Source: Terriglobales bacterium
GTDB lineage: Bacteria; Acidobacteriota; Terriglobia; Terriglobales; Acidobacteriaceae
Length of the DNA: 33,732 nt
Assembly (NCBI GenBank): GCA_035454605.1
Contig: DATIGQ010000132.1
Span: forward strand, 1 to 33,732
Direction: 5' to 3'
How positions within the stretch are numbered: position 1 is the stretch's first letter; the number at the start of each line of letters is the position of its first letter. Of this stretch, positions 8,813-16,634 are shown piece after piece. The notes beneath the pieces were generated by a model. It did not search any database. It was not told the DNA's origin and worked only from the letters and a program-made list of their open reading frames with translations. The position numbers and the translations under genes are program-made.

Positions 8813-9832
8813 TCAGCCGCCGGGTGGAGCGAACAGCAGTTCGCGAAGGGAGCCCCCGGCGAAGGGCGCGGGGATGAACGTGAGCAACAGGATGAGCAGG
8901 CCAAAGCGGGCGAGCCGCTTGCGCCCGGGAGAGAGTTCGGGGAATTCCTGCACCTGGGGATGACGCGTTCCGGTAATGAGCAGGATAAGCGCCCACAACA
9001 GCCACCCGGTCCACCAGTAGTAGCTCATCGGGATCAGCAGTGCAGCCACCAGTCGCGAAAGGTTGCGATGGAGCCGCGGCGAGAGCGCGTACACAATGTG
9101 CCCGCCATCCAGCTGGCCTCCGGGAATCAGGTTCAGCGCCGTGGCAAACATGCCCACCCAGGCGGCGACGGCAATAGGGTGAAAGTAGATGTCACGCAAC
9201 AAGGAAGAGCCGCCTTGCAGGTCCGAAAGCGGGAGCACCGCCCATAGCAGGTCGAAGATAGCCGGGTAGCCAAACTGCAGCTCCGACTGGCTTACCACCT
9301 GGGGAGCGTCGCGGGAGAGCATCATGCCAAGGGCCAGAGCCGGCACCGCGACCAAGAAACCAGCGATAGGCCCGGCGATGCCGATGTCGAACAGCGCCGT
9401 GCGCGTGCGGATGGGCGAACGGATGCGAATGAAGGCCCCAAACGTTCCGATGATGGTGGGCGCGGGAATGAAGAAGGGAAGGGTGGCATACACGCGGTTG
9501 CGCACGCAAAAGACGAAGTGGCCCATTTCGTGCGCCAGCAAAATCAGGAGCAAAGTGACCGAGAACGGCGTGCCCATCAGCAGGCGCGACGGTTCGCTCA
9601 ACGCCCAGGTGACCGGGAAGAAGTCTTCCTCTTCGGAGTACGCGGGCCGGTTGCGGTTGAAGTTGTGCTGCAGCCGCGCTCCCACAATCAGAGTGGTGAA
9701 GGTGGTGGCGAGGAAAAGCAGCAGGTGCAGCCAGATGCGGCGCCGCGGCCGCGGCGGCGGAACGAAGATCACCTCATGAGGGAAGCGAGGCAGTTCCGGA
9801 AGCGAGGCTGTGGGCGGAAGCGGCTCAGACAT
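8813..9832 (-). CDS. Site-2 protease-like M50 membrane metallopeptidase
   Basis: This 339-residue membrane protein carries the zinc motif HEMGH (H101, E102, H105) at the start of a transmembrane helix and a distal N-L-I-P-G-G-Q-L-D-G-G-H motif (~238-249) that supplies the third ligand. Between them lies the segment FIRIRSPIRTRTALFDIGIAGP, typical of the EGY/sll0862-like branch of S2P peptidases. There are about six to seven hydrophobic helices and a proline-rich cytosolic N-terminus. Family members cleave membrane-embedded substrates. No anti-sigma factor or other obvious substrate gene is adjacent, so the target is unknown. It ends 13 bases from the priA stop (convergent). Confidence 0.88.
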   Translation of the reverse strand: MSEPLPPTASLPELPRFPHEVIFVPPPRPRRRIWLHLLLFLATTFTTLIVGARLQHNFNRNRPAYSEEEDFFPVTWALSEPSRLLMGTPFSVTLLLILLAHEMGHFVFCVRNRVYATLPFFIPAPTIIGTFGAFIRIRSPIRTRTALFDIGIAGPIAGFLVAVPALALGMMLSRDAPQVVSQSELQFGYPAIFDLLWAVLPLSDLQGGSSLLRDIYFHPIAVAAWVGMFATALNLIPGGQLDGGHIVYALSPRLHRNLSRLVAALLIPMSYYWWTGWLLWALILLITGTRHPQVQEFPELSPGRKRLARFGLLILLLTFIPAPFAGGSLRELLFAPPGG

Positions 9833-9868
9833 GCGAGCAGTCCGTGGAGGAGCGGCAGCCGCCGGGCC

Positions 9869-10138
9869 TCAATCGATGGACTGCAGCTCCTTGCCGGGCT
9901 TGAAGCGCACCGCCTTGCCCGGCGGGATGCTGACTTCGGCGCCGGTCCGCGGGTTACGCCCGATCCCCGTCTTGCGCGGACGGACGCTGAACACGCCGAA
10001 GCCGCGCAGCTCGATGCGGTCGCTGTTCGACAGCGCCTTCTTCATGGCATCGAAGACCGTTTCCACCGCCAGCTCTGCCTTGGTCTTGGTGATGCCCGTC
10101 TTGGCCACGACTTCGTTGATGATGTCGAGTTTAATCAC
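9869..10138 (-). CDS. HU/IHF-family DNA-binding protein
   Basis: An 89-residue histone-like protein. The body shows the dimerisation helices (VIKLDIINEVVAKTGITKTKAE), the strand ELRGFGVFSVRPRKTGIGRNPRTG with the DNA-minor-groove arm, and the tail PPGKAVRFKPGKELQ. GRNPRTGAEVSIPP is the conserved arm-tip region where the proline intercalates. It is closer to IHF alpha-like sequences than to E. coli HU, but heterodimer partners are not visible. The GTG start is chosen because AGGGGGGCGGCTG precedes it and the sequence aligns from VIKLDLINEV; an upstream start would add eight unrelated residues. Confidence 0.93.
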   Translation of the reverse strand: MIKLDIINEVVAKTGITKTKAELAVETVFDAMKKALSNSDRIELRGFGVFSVRPRKTGIGRNPRTGAEVSIPPGKAVRFKPGKELQSID

Positions 10139-10206
10139 CAGCCGCCCCCCTGCGCCCCGCACAGGTACGCTCGATCGTTTTCTACAGCGTGCGTCCTAAG
10201 GCGCGG

Positions 10207-10235
10207 ATAGTAAAGGACATAGCGGCCATTGTCAA
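10207..10235 (-). promoter_or_regulatory. Sigma-70-type promoter for the HU/IHF gene
   Basis: On the minus strand TTGACA (10235-10230) is separated by exactly 17 bases from TACTAT (10212-10207), giving a predicted leader of about 60 bases. Its -35 box overlaps the -35 box of the oppositely oriented dcd promoter. Confidence 0.75.
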
Positions 10236-10257
10236 CGTCCGTTTTCACGCATAAGAT
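10229..10257 (+). promoter_or_regulatory. Sigma-70-type promoter for dcd
   Basis: TTGTCA (10229-10234), 17-base spacer, TAAGAT (10252-10257). It lies 22 bases before the dcd ATG, so the transcript would have a short leader containing the AGGAG ribosome-binding site. The -35 is shared with the HU promoter on the other strand. Confidence 0.65.
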
Positions 10258-10279
10258 GGCCGGGCAATCAGGAGAGCGA

Positions 10280-10834
10280 ATGGCAATCAAGAGCGACCGC
10301 TGGATCCGCAAGATGGCGTTGGAGCAGGACATGATCAATCCCTTCGCCGAGAAGCAGGTGCGCGACGGGGTGGTTTCCTACGGACTGTCCTCCTACGGAT
10401 ACGACCTCCGCGTAGCGGACGAGTTCAAGATCTTCACCAACGTGATGTGCTCGGTGGTGGATCCGAAGAATTTCGACGAACGCTCGTTCGTGACCGTGCG
10501 TGCCGACTGCGCCATCATCCCGCCCAACTCGTTCGCCCTGGCGCGCTCGGTGGAGTACTTCAAGATCCCGCGCGACATCCTAACGGTGTGCGTGGGCAAG
10601 AGCACTTATGCGCGCTGCGGCATTATCGTGAACGTGACCCCGTTCGAGCCCGAGTGGGAAGGATTCGTCACCCTGGAGATCTCCAACACCACCCCGCTTC
10701 CCGCCAAAATCTACGCCAACGAAGGGCTGTGCCAGATCCTCTTCTTCCAGTCCGATGAGGTCTGCGAAGTGAGCTACAAGGACAAAAAGGGAAAATACCA
10801 GGCACAGAGCGGGATCATGCTGCCGCGCCTGTGA
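10280..10834 (+). CDS. dcd: dCTP deaminase
   Basis: Deaminates dCTP to dUTP, the route to dUMP/dTMP in many bacteria. The 184 residues include [11 protein letters not shown] (equivalent to the catalytic Ser/Arg segment GRSSLAR) and VTLEISN, which holds the catalytic glutamate. [13 protein letters not shown] and the C-terminal [14 protein letters not shown] match the trimeric dUTPase/deaminase fold. The ATG at 10280 has a perfect AGGAG seven bases upstream; an upstream in-frame start would add 17 residues lying inside the promoter. tmk, also needed for dTTP, lies 1.7 kb away on the other strand. Confidence 0.95.
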   Translation: MAIKSDRWIRKMALEQDMINPFAEKQVRDGVVSYGLSSYGYDLRVADEFKIFTNVMCSVVDPKNFDERSFVTVRADCAIIPPNSFALARSVEYFKIPRDILTVCVGKSTYARCGIIVNVTPFEPEWEGFVTLEISNTTPLPAKIYANEGLCQILFFQSDEVCEVSYKDKKGKYQAQSGIMLPRL

Positions 10835-10841
10835 GGCGGAC

Positions 10842-11246
10842 CTACCCCTGGTCGTCGTTCTCCGAGTTCTCCGACTGCTTGAACAGGTACTTGATGGCGG
10901 GCTTGTAGATGAGCAGGTTGGCTTCGCCATTCCCGCGATGCAGCTTGATGCAGCGCTTGTCATACCACTCGATGACGCCCTGAATCCGTTCGCCGTCCCG
11001 CAACACCACCACGATGGGCGTGCGCGTCTGCATCTGCTTCTGGTAATAGAAATTTTCGGCGTGCGTCTGCTCCGGCGGCGACTTCCGGGGCCCGGGGTTG
11101 GGCCGGGCCGCCGATGCGGCGCGCTCGTGGCGGGGAACGATGGGCATGTCCCGGCGCGCCAGCGACGGGCGGATGAGCTTGCGGTTGGCGAAGTCGGATT
11201 CGGCGGCAATGCGGGCCGCAGTGTGGTCGACGGGTTCCTTGCTCAT
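10842..11246 (-). CDS. Hfq-like Sm-fold RNA-binding protein with N-terminal extension
   Basis: This 134-residue protein has a C-terminal Hfq-like domain (~residues 70-128): AENFYYQKQMQTRTPIVVVL, then DGERIQGVIEWYDKRCIKL (Sm1) and NLLIYKPAIKYLFKQ (Sm2). Compared with E. coli Hfq, the Sm2 YKHA motif reads YKPA, and the proximal-face Q8/D9 positions read E/N. The lysine of YKH is kept. The first ~68 residues are a charged, probably disordered extension absent from enteric Hfq. The start at ATG 11246 is supported by TTGGAGCG just upstream. A role in RNA binding is likely from the family; sRNA chaperone activity is unproven here. Confidence 0.8.
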   Translation of the reverse strand: MSKEPVDHTAARIAAESDFANRKLIRPSLARRDMPIVPRHERAASAARPNPGPRKSPPEQTHAENFYYQKQMQTRTPIVVVLRDGERIQGVIEWYDKRCIKLHRGNGEANLLIYKPAIKYLFKQSENSENDDQG

Positions 11247-11408
11247 CGAACGCTCCAAATCCGGTGATCCAGCGGGAGCCGGTCACCAGGGCTGGCCCTG
11301 GAACACGACACCGCCCTGTCGGGTCTTGCTGAAAGTCGTGAATGGTGGCGGAAAGTCGGGTCCCGGGAGTTTCCGTTAACGTAACACAGCCCGGCAGAAA
11401 CTGACAAT

Positions 11409-11424
11409 CGCCCGTCCCCGGGCG
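11409..11424 (-). terminator. GC-rich stem-loop after holB
   Basis: A six-base-pair stem CGCCCG/CGGGCG with a four-base loop begins eight bases beyond the holB stop. On the minus strand it is followed by ATTGTCAGTTTCT, which is only weakly T-rich, so an intrinsic terminator is plausible but not certain. The rest of the 11247-11431 gap holds no gene. Confidence 0.4.
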
Positions 11425-11431
11425 GCAGAAT

Positions 11432-12529
11432 TCAGTCGCGCTCCAGGGCGGTGGCGAAGGCGTCGAGCGAAAGCGAGCGCAGAAGGTTGCGCCGCATGCC
11501 CGCTTCCACCTGGTCGAGTTCCTGGGCGGCCGCGGCCAGCCAGGCGAAGTCCACCGGGGCTGCCAGGCGTTCCAGGCGCGCGGCGATATCGGTGTTGCGG
11601 ACCAGTTCGGGTGTGCCCGACTTCAGAAAAAGCATGTCCTCCAGGACGGAATAGAGCGTGCGCAGCAGCCGCGCCGTCTTTTCGCGTCCGTCAGCGCCGC
11701 CGCGATAGGAGTCCGTGACCTTGAAAAGAGCACTGTGGTCGTGGCTCTCCAGCGCAGAGGCCAGCAGGGACAAGGCGTCGTTGCGGGCCTCGACGTAGGC
11801 GGCAAGGTCGAAGGAGCGGGCGCGTCCGACGGCCCCTTCGGAAAGCCGCGCCACCAGCGCCCGCTGCTTGGCGGTCCACTTGGGTTGTGCGCCGTCCAGC
11901 CACGCTTCCATCTCGGCGACCGGGAGCGGCGACAGTCGGACGGAGAAGCAACGTGAGCGCAGCGTAGGCAAGAGCTCGCCGGGATTTTCCGCCAACAGGA
12001 TGAGCGTGGCGAATTCCGGCGGCTCCTCCAGGACCTTGAGCAGCGCGTTGGCAGCCTCACGCATGAAAGCCGAGGTCGTGAAGACATAAACGCGCTCGCG
12101 TCCGGCGGCGGGACGGAAGTACACGGTCTCGGTGACGCGGCGCACCTGGCCTACCTTGATCATCATCTGGGGCGGATCGGGCGGGACGATGGTAACGTCG
12201 GGAAACGTTTGCAGGAAAAGACGGGCATCGCGCTTGTCGGCTTCCCGCAGCCCCTCACGCGCCTCCACCGCTTCGGCGAAACAGGTGTCGAAGTCGTCGG
12301 CCTGGGCGATGCGCCGGCAGGCAGAGCATTCTCCGCAAAAATCAGGAAGGCCGCCGGTCTGCGGAGCGCGCTCGCAGTTCATGGCCTTGGCGAGCATCTG
12401 GGCGAGCGTGTACTTGCCGGCGCCCGCGGGGCCGTGCAGGATGATGCTGTGCGGGAAGCGGCCGCGCGCCAGCATCTCGCGCAACGTCCGTACCGCTTCT
12501 GCGTTTCCGTAGAAGTCCTGGAAGCCCAT
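11432..12529 (-). CDS. holB: DNA polymerase III delta' subunit
   Basis: A clamp-loader ATPase-fold subunit of 365 residues. It has a Walker A-like GPAGAGKYT (residues ~28-36), a zinc module CGECSACRR with an upstream cysteine (MNCERA), and the SRC motif region LLPTLRSRC (sensor/arginine-finger segment). The P-loop carries Tyr where Thr/Ser is usual (GKYT), consistent with delta' subunits that do not need to hydrolyse ATP. The ATG at 12529 follows the tmk stop by five bases, so tmk-holB form a transcription unit, a widely conserved pair. An in-frame GTG at 12538 overlapping the tmk stop is an alternative. Confidence 0.88.
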   Translation of the reverse strand: MGFQDFYGNAEAVRTLREMLARGRFPHSIILHGPAGAGKYTLAQMLAKAMNCERAPQTGGLPDFCGECSACRRIAQADDFDTCFAEAVEAREGLREADKRDARLFLQTFPDVTIVPPDPPQMMIKVGQVRRVTETVYFRPAAGRERVYVFTTSAFMREAANALLKVLEEPPEFATLILLAENPGELLPTLRSRCFSVRLSPLPVAEMEAWLDGAQPKWTAKQRALVARLSEGAVGRARSFDLAAYVEARNDALSLLASALESHDHSALFKVTDSYRGGADGREKTARLLRTLYSVLEDMLFLKSGTPELVRNTDIAARLERLAAPVDFAWLAAAAQELDQVEAGMRRNLLRSLSLDAFATALERD

Positions 12530-12534
12530 GGCAC

Positions 12535-13224
12535 TCACGCCGACTTGGCGGCCAGCAGACGCTGGCGCACCGTCTGGACGATCTCCGCGTGGACGGTCTC
12601 GATGGGACGGCGGGCATCCATGACCACGACGCGGCCGGTTTCTCGCCGGGCGATGGCGAGATAGGCGTCGCGGACGCGCTGGAAGAAGGCACGGCTCTCC
12701 TGCTCGAATCGGTTCTCGTCCAGCGCAGCGGTTGCGACGGCGGCATCGGCCACGCGCCGGTTGCGGCGGCGGGCGCGCTCTACGCTGGCGGCCACGTCGG
12801 AGTCCATGAGGATGGTGAGGTCGGGCTGCAGGTCGCCGCAAAGGATGCGATGCAAGGCAAGCACGGGTTCGGCACCCAGGCGGCGGCCCCCGCCCTGGTA
12901 GGCTTCGGTGGAGTCGGTGAAGCGATCGCAAAGCACGAAGCGGCCGGCTTCGAGCGCCGGGCGGATGACCTCCGCGATGTGCTGGGCGCGGGCCGCGAAC
13001 ATCAGCGCCATCTCCGCCCAGCCAGAAAGCCCGGAAGTGTGGGAATCGAGCAAGACGCCGCGGATGCGCTCACCAATGGGCGTTCCGCCGGGCTCGCGTG
13101 TCTCCACCACGTCATGCCCGTCCGCGCGCAAGACCTCCGCGAGCTTCGCCAGTTGCGTGCTCTTGCCGCAGCCGTCAAGCCCTTCGATGGTGATGAACTT
13201 GCCGCGCGCTCGCTTGCGGGTCAC
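12535..13224 (-). CDS. tmk: Thymidylate kinase
   Basis: Phosphorylates dTMP to dTDP. The 229-residue protein shows the P-loop EGLDGCGKST (residues ~14-23), the TREPGGT motif, the DR(F/Y) motif in LCDRFTDSTEAYQGGGR, and an arginine-rich LID segment (ERARRRNRR). The start is GTG at 13224, reading VTRKRARGKFITIEG; the basic first residues are common. No ribosome-binding site precedes it and a TATGAT box lies only six bases upstream, suggesting a leaderless transcript shared with holB. Confidence 0.95.
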   Translation of the reverse strand: MTRKRARGKFITIEGLDGCGKSTQLAKLAEVLRADGHDVVETREPGGTPIGERIRGVLLDSHTSGLSGWAEMALMFAARAQHIAEVIRPALEAGRFVLCDRFTDSTEAYQGGGRRLGAEPVLALHRILCGDLQPDLTILMDSDVAASVERARRRNRRVADAAVATAALDENRFEQESRAFFQRVRDAYLAIARRETGRVVVMDARRPIETVHAEIVQTVRQRLLAAKSA

Positions 13225-13230
13225 GGCGGA

Positions 13231-13236
13231 ATCATA
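13231..13236 (-). promoter_or_regulatory. -10-like box for tmk, probably leaderless
   Basis: TATGAT on the minus strand ends six bases before the tmk GTG. There is no room for a Shine-Dalgarno leader and no convincing -35 box. Confidence 0.4.
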
Positions 13237-13244
13237 ACATCCGC

Positions 13245-13272
13245 TTCAGGTGTCGGTTTTCAGGTGTCAGGA
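13245..13272. repeat. Short direct repeat (CAGGTGTC units)
   Basis: TTCAGGTGTCGG and TTCAGGTGTCAGG follow each other within the tmk/rnhB gap. This is one of several micro-repeats of this style in intergenic gaps of the window. Confidence 0.45.
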
Positions 13273-13281
13273 AAACCGCAA

Positions 13282-14031
13282 TCAGCAGTCGGCTTTGCCG
13301 GAGGAAACAAGCAGGGCAGCGTCCTCATCCTCCAGCATGAAGGCCAGCGGCTCCTGAGCGCAGTTCCAGACGGGAGCGAACGAGCGGCGGTGCAGCGGAG
13401 AAGGCCCAACGCGGCGCAGGCTCTCGAGGTGCTGCGCCGTGCTGTACCCCTTGTTGGAAGCCAGCCCGTACAAAGGGAACTGCGCGTCCAGCTCGCGCAG
13501 GATGCGGTCGCGCTCCACCTTGGCGAGGATGGAAGCGGCGGCGACGGAGGCGCAACGGGCGTCGCCGTGGATGATGGAGCGCTGCGGACAGTCGCAATCG
13601 AGGCGCATGGCGTCCACCAGAAGAAAGTCGGGCGCAGGGGAGAGCTGCAGAACTGCGTCGCGCATGGCGAGACGTGAAGCCTGATAGATGTTGATCTCAT
13701 CGATGCGGGCGGCGTCCACGGCCGCCACGGCGAAAGCCACGGCACGCCGGCGGATGACCTCTGCGAGTTCCTCGCGGCGGTCTGCGGATATGAGCTTGGA
13801 ATCACGCAGGCCCCGAATGGGACGCCCGGGATCGAGAATGACCGCGGCCGCCAACACCGGCCCAAAGAGCGCGCCGCGTCCGGCTTCATCCACGCCGGCT
13901 ACCCGTTGCGCGCCGGTGGTCCAGGCCTGCCGTTCGAAGCGGAGAGTGCAGCGTAGTTTCTTCAGCATGCGCAGCTTGAGCGCGGCGGGAGAAAGTTCCT
14001 TGGAAACGGCCGACGGCCTGCGTACGTGCAT
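13282..14031 (-). CDS. rnhB: Ribonuclease HII
   Basis: Cleaves the RNA strand of RNA-DNA hybrids and removes single misincorporated ribonucleotides. The 249 residues hold the catalytic set: Asp-Glu in AGVDEAGRG, Asp in LLVDAMRLD, and a later acidic position, plus the conserved SIIHGDARCASVAAASILAKVERDR (canonically S-I-x-K-G-D-x-x-x-x-S-I-A-A-A-S-I-x-A-K). The usual GRGPLAGPV reads GRGALFGPV. The ~45 residues before the catalytic domain are an N-terminal extension (LKKLRCTLRFERQAW is basic/helical). ATG 13968 is an alternative start. It follows rplS, a common neighbour. Confidence 0.93.
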   Translation of the reverse strand: MHVRRPSAVSKELSPAALKLRMLKKLRCTLRFERQAWTTGAQRVAGVDEAGRGALFGPVLAAAVILDPGRPIRGLRDSKLISADRREELAEVIRRRAVAFAVAAVDAARIDEINIYQASRLAMRDAVLQLSPAPDFLLVDAMRLDCDCPQRSIIHGDARCASVAAASILAKVERDRILRELDAQFPLYGLASNKGYSTAQHLESLRRVGPSPLHRRSFAPVWNCAQEPLAFMLEDEDAALLVSSGKADC

Positions 14032-14078
14032 TGCGCAGGAGTTTGGCGCGGAACGGAGGAGGGTGCAAGGAGAAAAGA

Positions 14079-14128
14079 TGAGGAGTTTTCCTCAAGCGAG
14101 GAGGGCGCGGCCGCAATCGGCCGCGCCC
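14079..14128 (-). terminator. Tandem hairpins ending the rplS transcript
   Basis: Immediately after the rplS stop is a perfect 11-bp stem (GGGCGCGGCCG / CGGCCGCGCCC, loop of four bases; 14103-14128). A second stem TGAGGA/TCCTCA (14079-14094) follows and, on the minus strand, is followed by TCTTTTCTCC. The second hairpin plus T-rich run looks like an intrinsic terminator. Together they would reduce read-through into rnhB. Confidence 0.6.
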
Positions 14129-14134
14129 CGTCGG

Positions 14135-14482
14135 TTACTCGACTTCGCGCAAGCGGGCGGACTTGCCCCGGAGGGAGCGCAGGTAGAACAGCTTGGCGCG
14201 CCGGACCTTGGCGGAGCGCACGACATCGATGCGATCGATGACCTTGGAATTCACCGGGAAGATGCGCTCTACACCCTGGCCAAAGCTGATCTTGCGCACG
14301 GTGAAGCTGGCCTGCGGGCCGCGGCTGCGCGCGATGACGATGCCCTCAAACGCCTGCAGGCGCTCCTTATCGCCTTCCTTGATCCGCACCTGCACGCGCA
14401 CGGTGTCGCCGGGGACAAAAGACGGGATGTCGGTGCGCTGCGTCTTGGCGTTGAACTTGTCGAGCACGGGATGGTTTGACAT
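14135..14482 (-). CDS. rplS: 50S ribosomal protein L19
   Basis: A 115-residue L19 with the standard length and motifs: [32 protein letters not shown] near the N-terminus and [20 protein letters not shown] at the C-terminus. It sits at the subunit interface near the 30S. GGAAGGA lies eight bases before the ATG. It is the last ribosomal gene of the rpsP-khpA-rimM-trmD-rplS operon, the same order as in many bacteria. Confidence 0.97.
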   Translation of the reverse strand: MSNHPVLDKFNAKTQRTDIPSFVPGDTVRVQVRIKEGDKERLQAFEGIVIARSRGPQASFTVRKISFGQGVERIFPVNSKVIDRIDVVRSAKVRRAKLFYLRSLRGKSARLREVE

Positions 14483-14523
14483 GTCGTTCCTTCCGTTCGA
14501 GACAGCCGCTAGCGGCTGCGCTT

Positions 14524-15330
14524 CTATGATTTCCCGGACCGGATCTCAGCCAGCAGATCGCGATCCTCTTGGTTCAGGGCGACCGACTCCAGCAGTTCCG
14601 GCCGGTTGCGCCAGGTTTTTTCCAGCGCCCTGCGGCGGCGCCAGCGGCGAATCTCTTCATGGTGCCCGGAGATCAGGATCTCCGGCACCGCCCATCCCTT
14701 GTACTCCGCCGGCCGCGTGTAGTGCGGGTAATCCAGCAACCCGCCCGACGCGCAGGTCGAACTCGGACCCGCGGAAGCCACGGCTTCGGCGGCGGTGAAA
14801 CTTTCCTGGCGCGCGGAAGCCTCGTTGCCCAACGCGCCCGGCAGCAGACGCGTCACTGCGTCCACCACCACGGCGGCCGCCAACTCGCCGCCGCTTAGCA
14901 CGTAGTCGCCGACCGAAAGCTCGCGGTCGGCCAAATGCTCCGCCACGCGCTCGTCCACGCCCTCATACCTGCCGCAGAGGAGCACCACACGCTCCAGTCC
15001 GGCCAACTCCGCCGCCAGGGACTGATGGAACATGCGCCCCTGCGCCGAGAGCAGCACCACCGATTCCCTCACGCGCGCGGCCGCTCGCTCCGCTCGCGGC
15101 GCGATGCCCAGCGATTCCGCGCACTCGAACAGCGGCTCCGGCTTGAGCACCATGCCTTCACCGCCGCCGAAAGGCCGGTCATCCACGGTACGGTGCCGGT
15201 CGTGCGCGAAAGCCCGCAAATCGTGAATCGCGATCTCGACCAGGCCGGCTTCGCGCGCCCGGCGCACGACGCCGTAATCCATCGGCCCGCGGAAAAAGTC
15301 CGGAAAGATGGTCAGGATATCGAACTTCAT
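14524..15330 (-). CDS. trmD: tRNA (guanine37-N1)-methyltransferase
   Basis: Methylates G37 next to the anticodon using SAM, preventing +1 frameshifting. The 268 residues show [13 protein letters not shown], the [11 protein letters not shown] motif, the trefoil-knot SAM site [13 protein letters not shown] and [14 protein letters not shown], and the C-terminal domain [21 protein letters not shown]. The ATG at 15330 matches the family start and has GGAAAG upstream; a longer in-frame reading towards 15453 runs into rimM sequence and is not credible. Confidence 0.96.
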   Translation of the reverse strand: MKFDILTIFPDFFRGPMDYGVVRRAREAGLVEIAIHDLRAFAHDRHRTVDDRPFGGGEGMVLKPEPLFECAESLGIAPRAERAAARVRESVVLLSAQGRMFHQSLAAELAGLERVVLLCGRYEGVDERVAEHLADRELSVGDYVLSGGELAAAVVVDAVTRLLPGALGNEASARQESFTAAEAVASAGPSSTCASGGLLDYPHYTRPAEYKGWAVPEILISGHHEEIRRWRRRRALEKTWRNRPELLESVALNQEDRDLLAEIRSGKS

Positions 15331-15371
15331 GGGGCATCTTTCCGCGTCTTTTCCGCTTTCGCGCTGATTCT

Positions 15372-15911
15372 CTACCGCTCGCCTTCCTTCTCTTCCCGCG
15401 AGAGCGGCTTCTCCAGGTCCAGCAATCCTTCCGGCAGCGTCATCTCCAGGCACCGCTCCTCGAGGCTCATCCTGCGCACGTACTCGGCGGCGAAGGGGAT
15501 CAGGAACTCCCTTCCCGCGGCCCGCACCACCAGCAGCGGCGCATCGCCGGCCCCGAACCGGACTTCGTCGATGGTGCCGACCACCACGTTCCGGCTCACG
15601 TCCATCACGCTGCAGCCCACCAGGTCGCTGACGTAGGCTGCGCCGGGGGGCAGCGAAGCGCGCTCCTCGAACGGCACCTGCAGTTCGCAGCCGGCAAGCT
15701 GTTCCGCGTCGCTGATGGAATCACAGCCGCGGAACTTCAGCACCATGCGGCCCTTGTGCGGCCAGGCCGCTTCGATCTCCCGTTCGCTTCGCGAACCGTC
15801 CTGCCCGAGCACATACAGGCTCTTGCGCCGGGCCAGCCGCTCCGGGAAGTCGGTGGACAACTCGGCGGCGACTTCACCCTTCCTGCCCTGGGCGCGAACC
15901 ACGCGAGCCAC
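15372..15911 (-). CDS. rimM: 16S rRNA processing protein RimM
   Basis: Helps assemble the 30S head by binding S19. The 179-residue protein has the N-terminal barrel ([26 protein letters not shown]) and the C-terminal PRC-barrel ([29 protein letters not shown]). The start is uncertain. The frame is open upstream as Y-V-T-V-A-R-V-V, which matches the family start, but GTG 15911 is the first start codon there and no ribosome-binding site is clear. It lies 17 bases after the khpA stop and 41 before trmD, so translation may be coupled to khpA. Confidence 0.92.
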   Translation of the reverse strand: MARVVRAQGRKGEVAAELSTDFPERLARRKSLYVLGQDGSRSEREIEAAWPHKGRMVLKFRGCDSISDAEQLAGCELQVPFEERASLPPGAAYVSDLVGCSVMDVSRNVVVGTIDEVRFGAGDAPLLVVRAAGREFLIPFAAEYVRRMSLEERCLEMTLPEGLLDLEKPLSREEKEGER

Positions 15912-15928
15912 GGTGACGTATGCGCGGC

Positions 15929-16183
15929 TTATTCCAGAATCTCCAGCGTGTAGCGCTTGTGCAGCTTCATTCCTGCGGCGCCCAGGATGGTGCGCATGGA
16001 ACGCGCAGTCCGCCCCTGCTTCCCGATCACCTTACCGAGATCGTTAGGGGCGACCTTGAGCTCCAGCACGACCGCCTGCTCGCCATCCACTTCGCGGACG
16101 GAGACCTGTTCGGGTTCGTCGACCAGCGCTTTGGCAATCTGTTCGACCAACACTCGCATGTCCCCACCAGGATCGCTCGTCAT
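15929..16183 (-). CDS. khpA: KH-domain RNA-binding protein KhpA
   Basis: An 84-residue single KH-domain protein (YlqC/KhpA family). The GxxG loop is GKQG in [18 protein letters not shown], preceded by [13 protein letters not shown]. KhpA partners with KhpB in several Gram-positive bacteria and influences RNA levels and cell shape. Its place between rpsP and rimM is conserved. The ATG at 16183 has AAGGAG six bases upstream, which decides it over an in-frame start 14 codons earlier. Confidence 0.92.
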   Translation of the reverse strand: MTSDPGGDMRVLVEQIAKALVDEPEQVSVREVDGEQAVVLELKVAPNDLGKVIGKQGRTARSMRTILGAAGMKLHKRYTLEILE

Positions 16184-16286
16184 AGGCGACTCCTTGCCAA
16201 TCGTGGGGCCGAACCCTGGTTGCATTGTGACGGTGAACTCACGCCGCGACGCTCGCGCGTCGGGAAGGCGATCCTCACCAGAACAA

Positions 16287-16544
16287 TCAGGCCGCGTTGC
16301 CCGTGCCCGCCGAGGCGGGCTGGGAATAAAGCTTGTTCACGGTAACCGAGAGCCGGGCGCCCTTGGATACCCAGTGCGCAATCCGCTCGCGCTTCAGGTC
16401 CACGGTGGCCGGGCTGGTGCGGGGATTGTACGTTCCCACAATCTCCAGAAAGCGGCCATCGCGGCGGCGCGCCTTCTCGATCACCACCACCCGGTAGTGC
16501 GGCTGTTTGCGCGCACCGGTGCGCGCCAGTCGGATCATCAGCAC
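16287..16544 (-). CDS. rpsP: 30S ribosomal protein S16
   Basis: An 85-residue S16 with [20 protein letters not shown], the [13 protein letters not shown] motif and [14 protein letters not shown] chose GTG 16544 ([10 protein letters not shown]) because AAGGAA lies at a reasonable distance and related proteins start MLMIRL; ATG 16538 is the alternative. It is the first gene of the rpsP-khpA-rimM-trmD-rplS operon, with its own promoter upstream. The C-terminal [11 protein letters not shown] tail is a low-complexity end. Confidence 0.93.
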   Translation of the reverse strand: MLMIRLARTGARKQPHYRVVVIEKARRRDGRFLEIVGTYNPRTSPATVDLKRERIAHWVSKGARLSVTVNKLYSQPASAGTGNAA

Positions 16545-16594
16545 AAAAAAGTCTTTCCTTTCTAGTGATTGCCGAGCAGACCAAACAAACTTCA

Positions 16595-16624
16595 ATTATC
16601 GCTTATGGCGCCGTTTCTTGGCAA
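16595..16624 (-). promoter_or_regulatory. Promoter of the rpsP operon
   Basis: On the minus strand TTGCCA (16624-16619), an 18-base spacer and GATAAT (16600-16595). It sits in the short AT-richer gap between the peroxiredoxin-like gene and rpsP, giving a leader of about 45 bases with AAAGGAAAG near its end. Confidence 0.6.
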
Positions 16625-16634
16625 CCGGCCGCGC

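Noticed and set aside
12589-13677. Long plus-strand open frame across tmk and rnhB
   Set aside because: Antisense to two recognisable genes; low-complexity translation with no ribosome-binding site.
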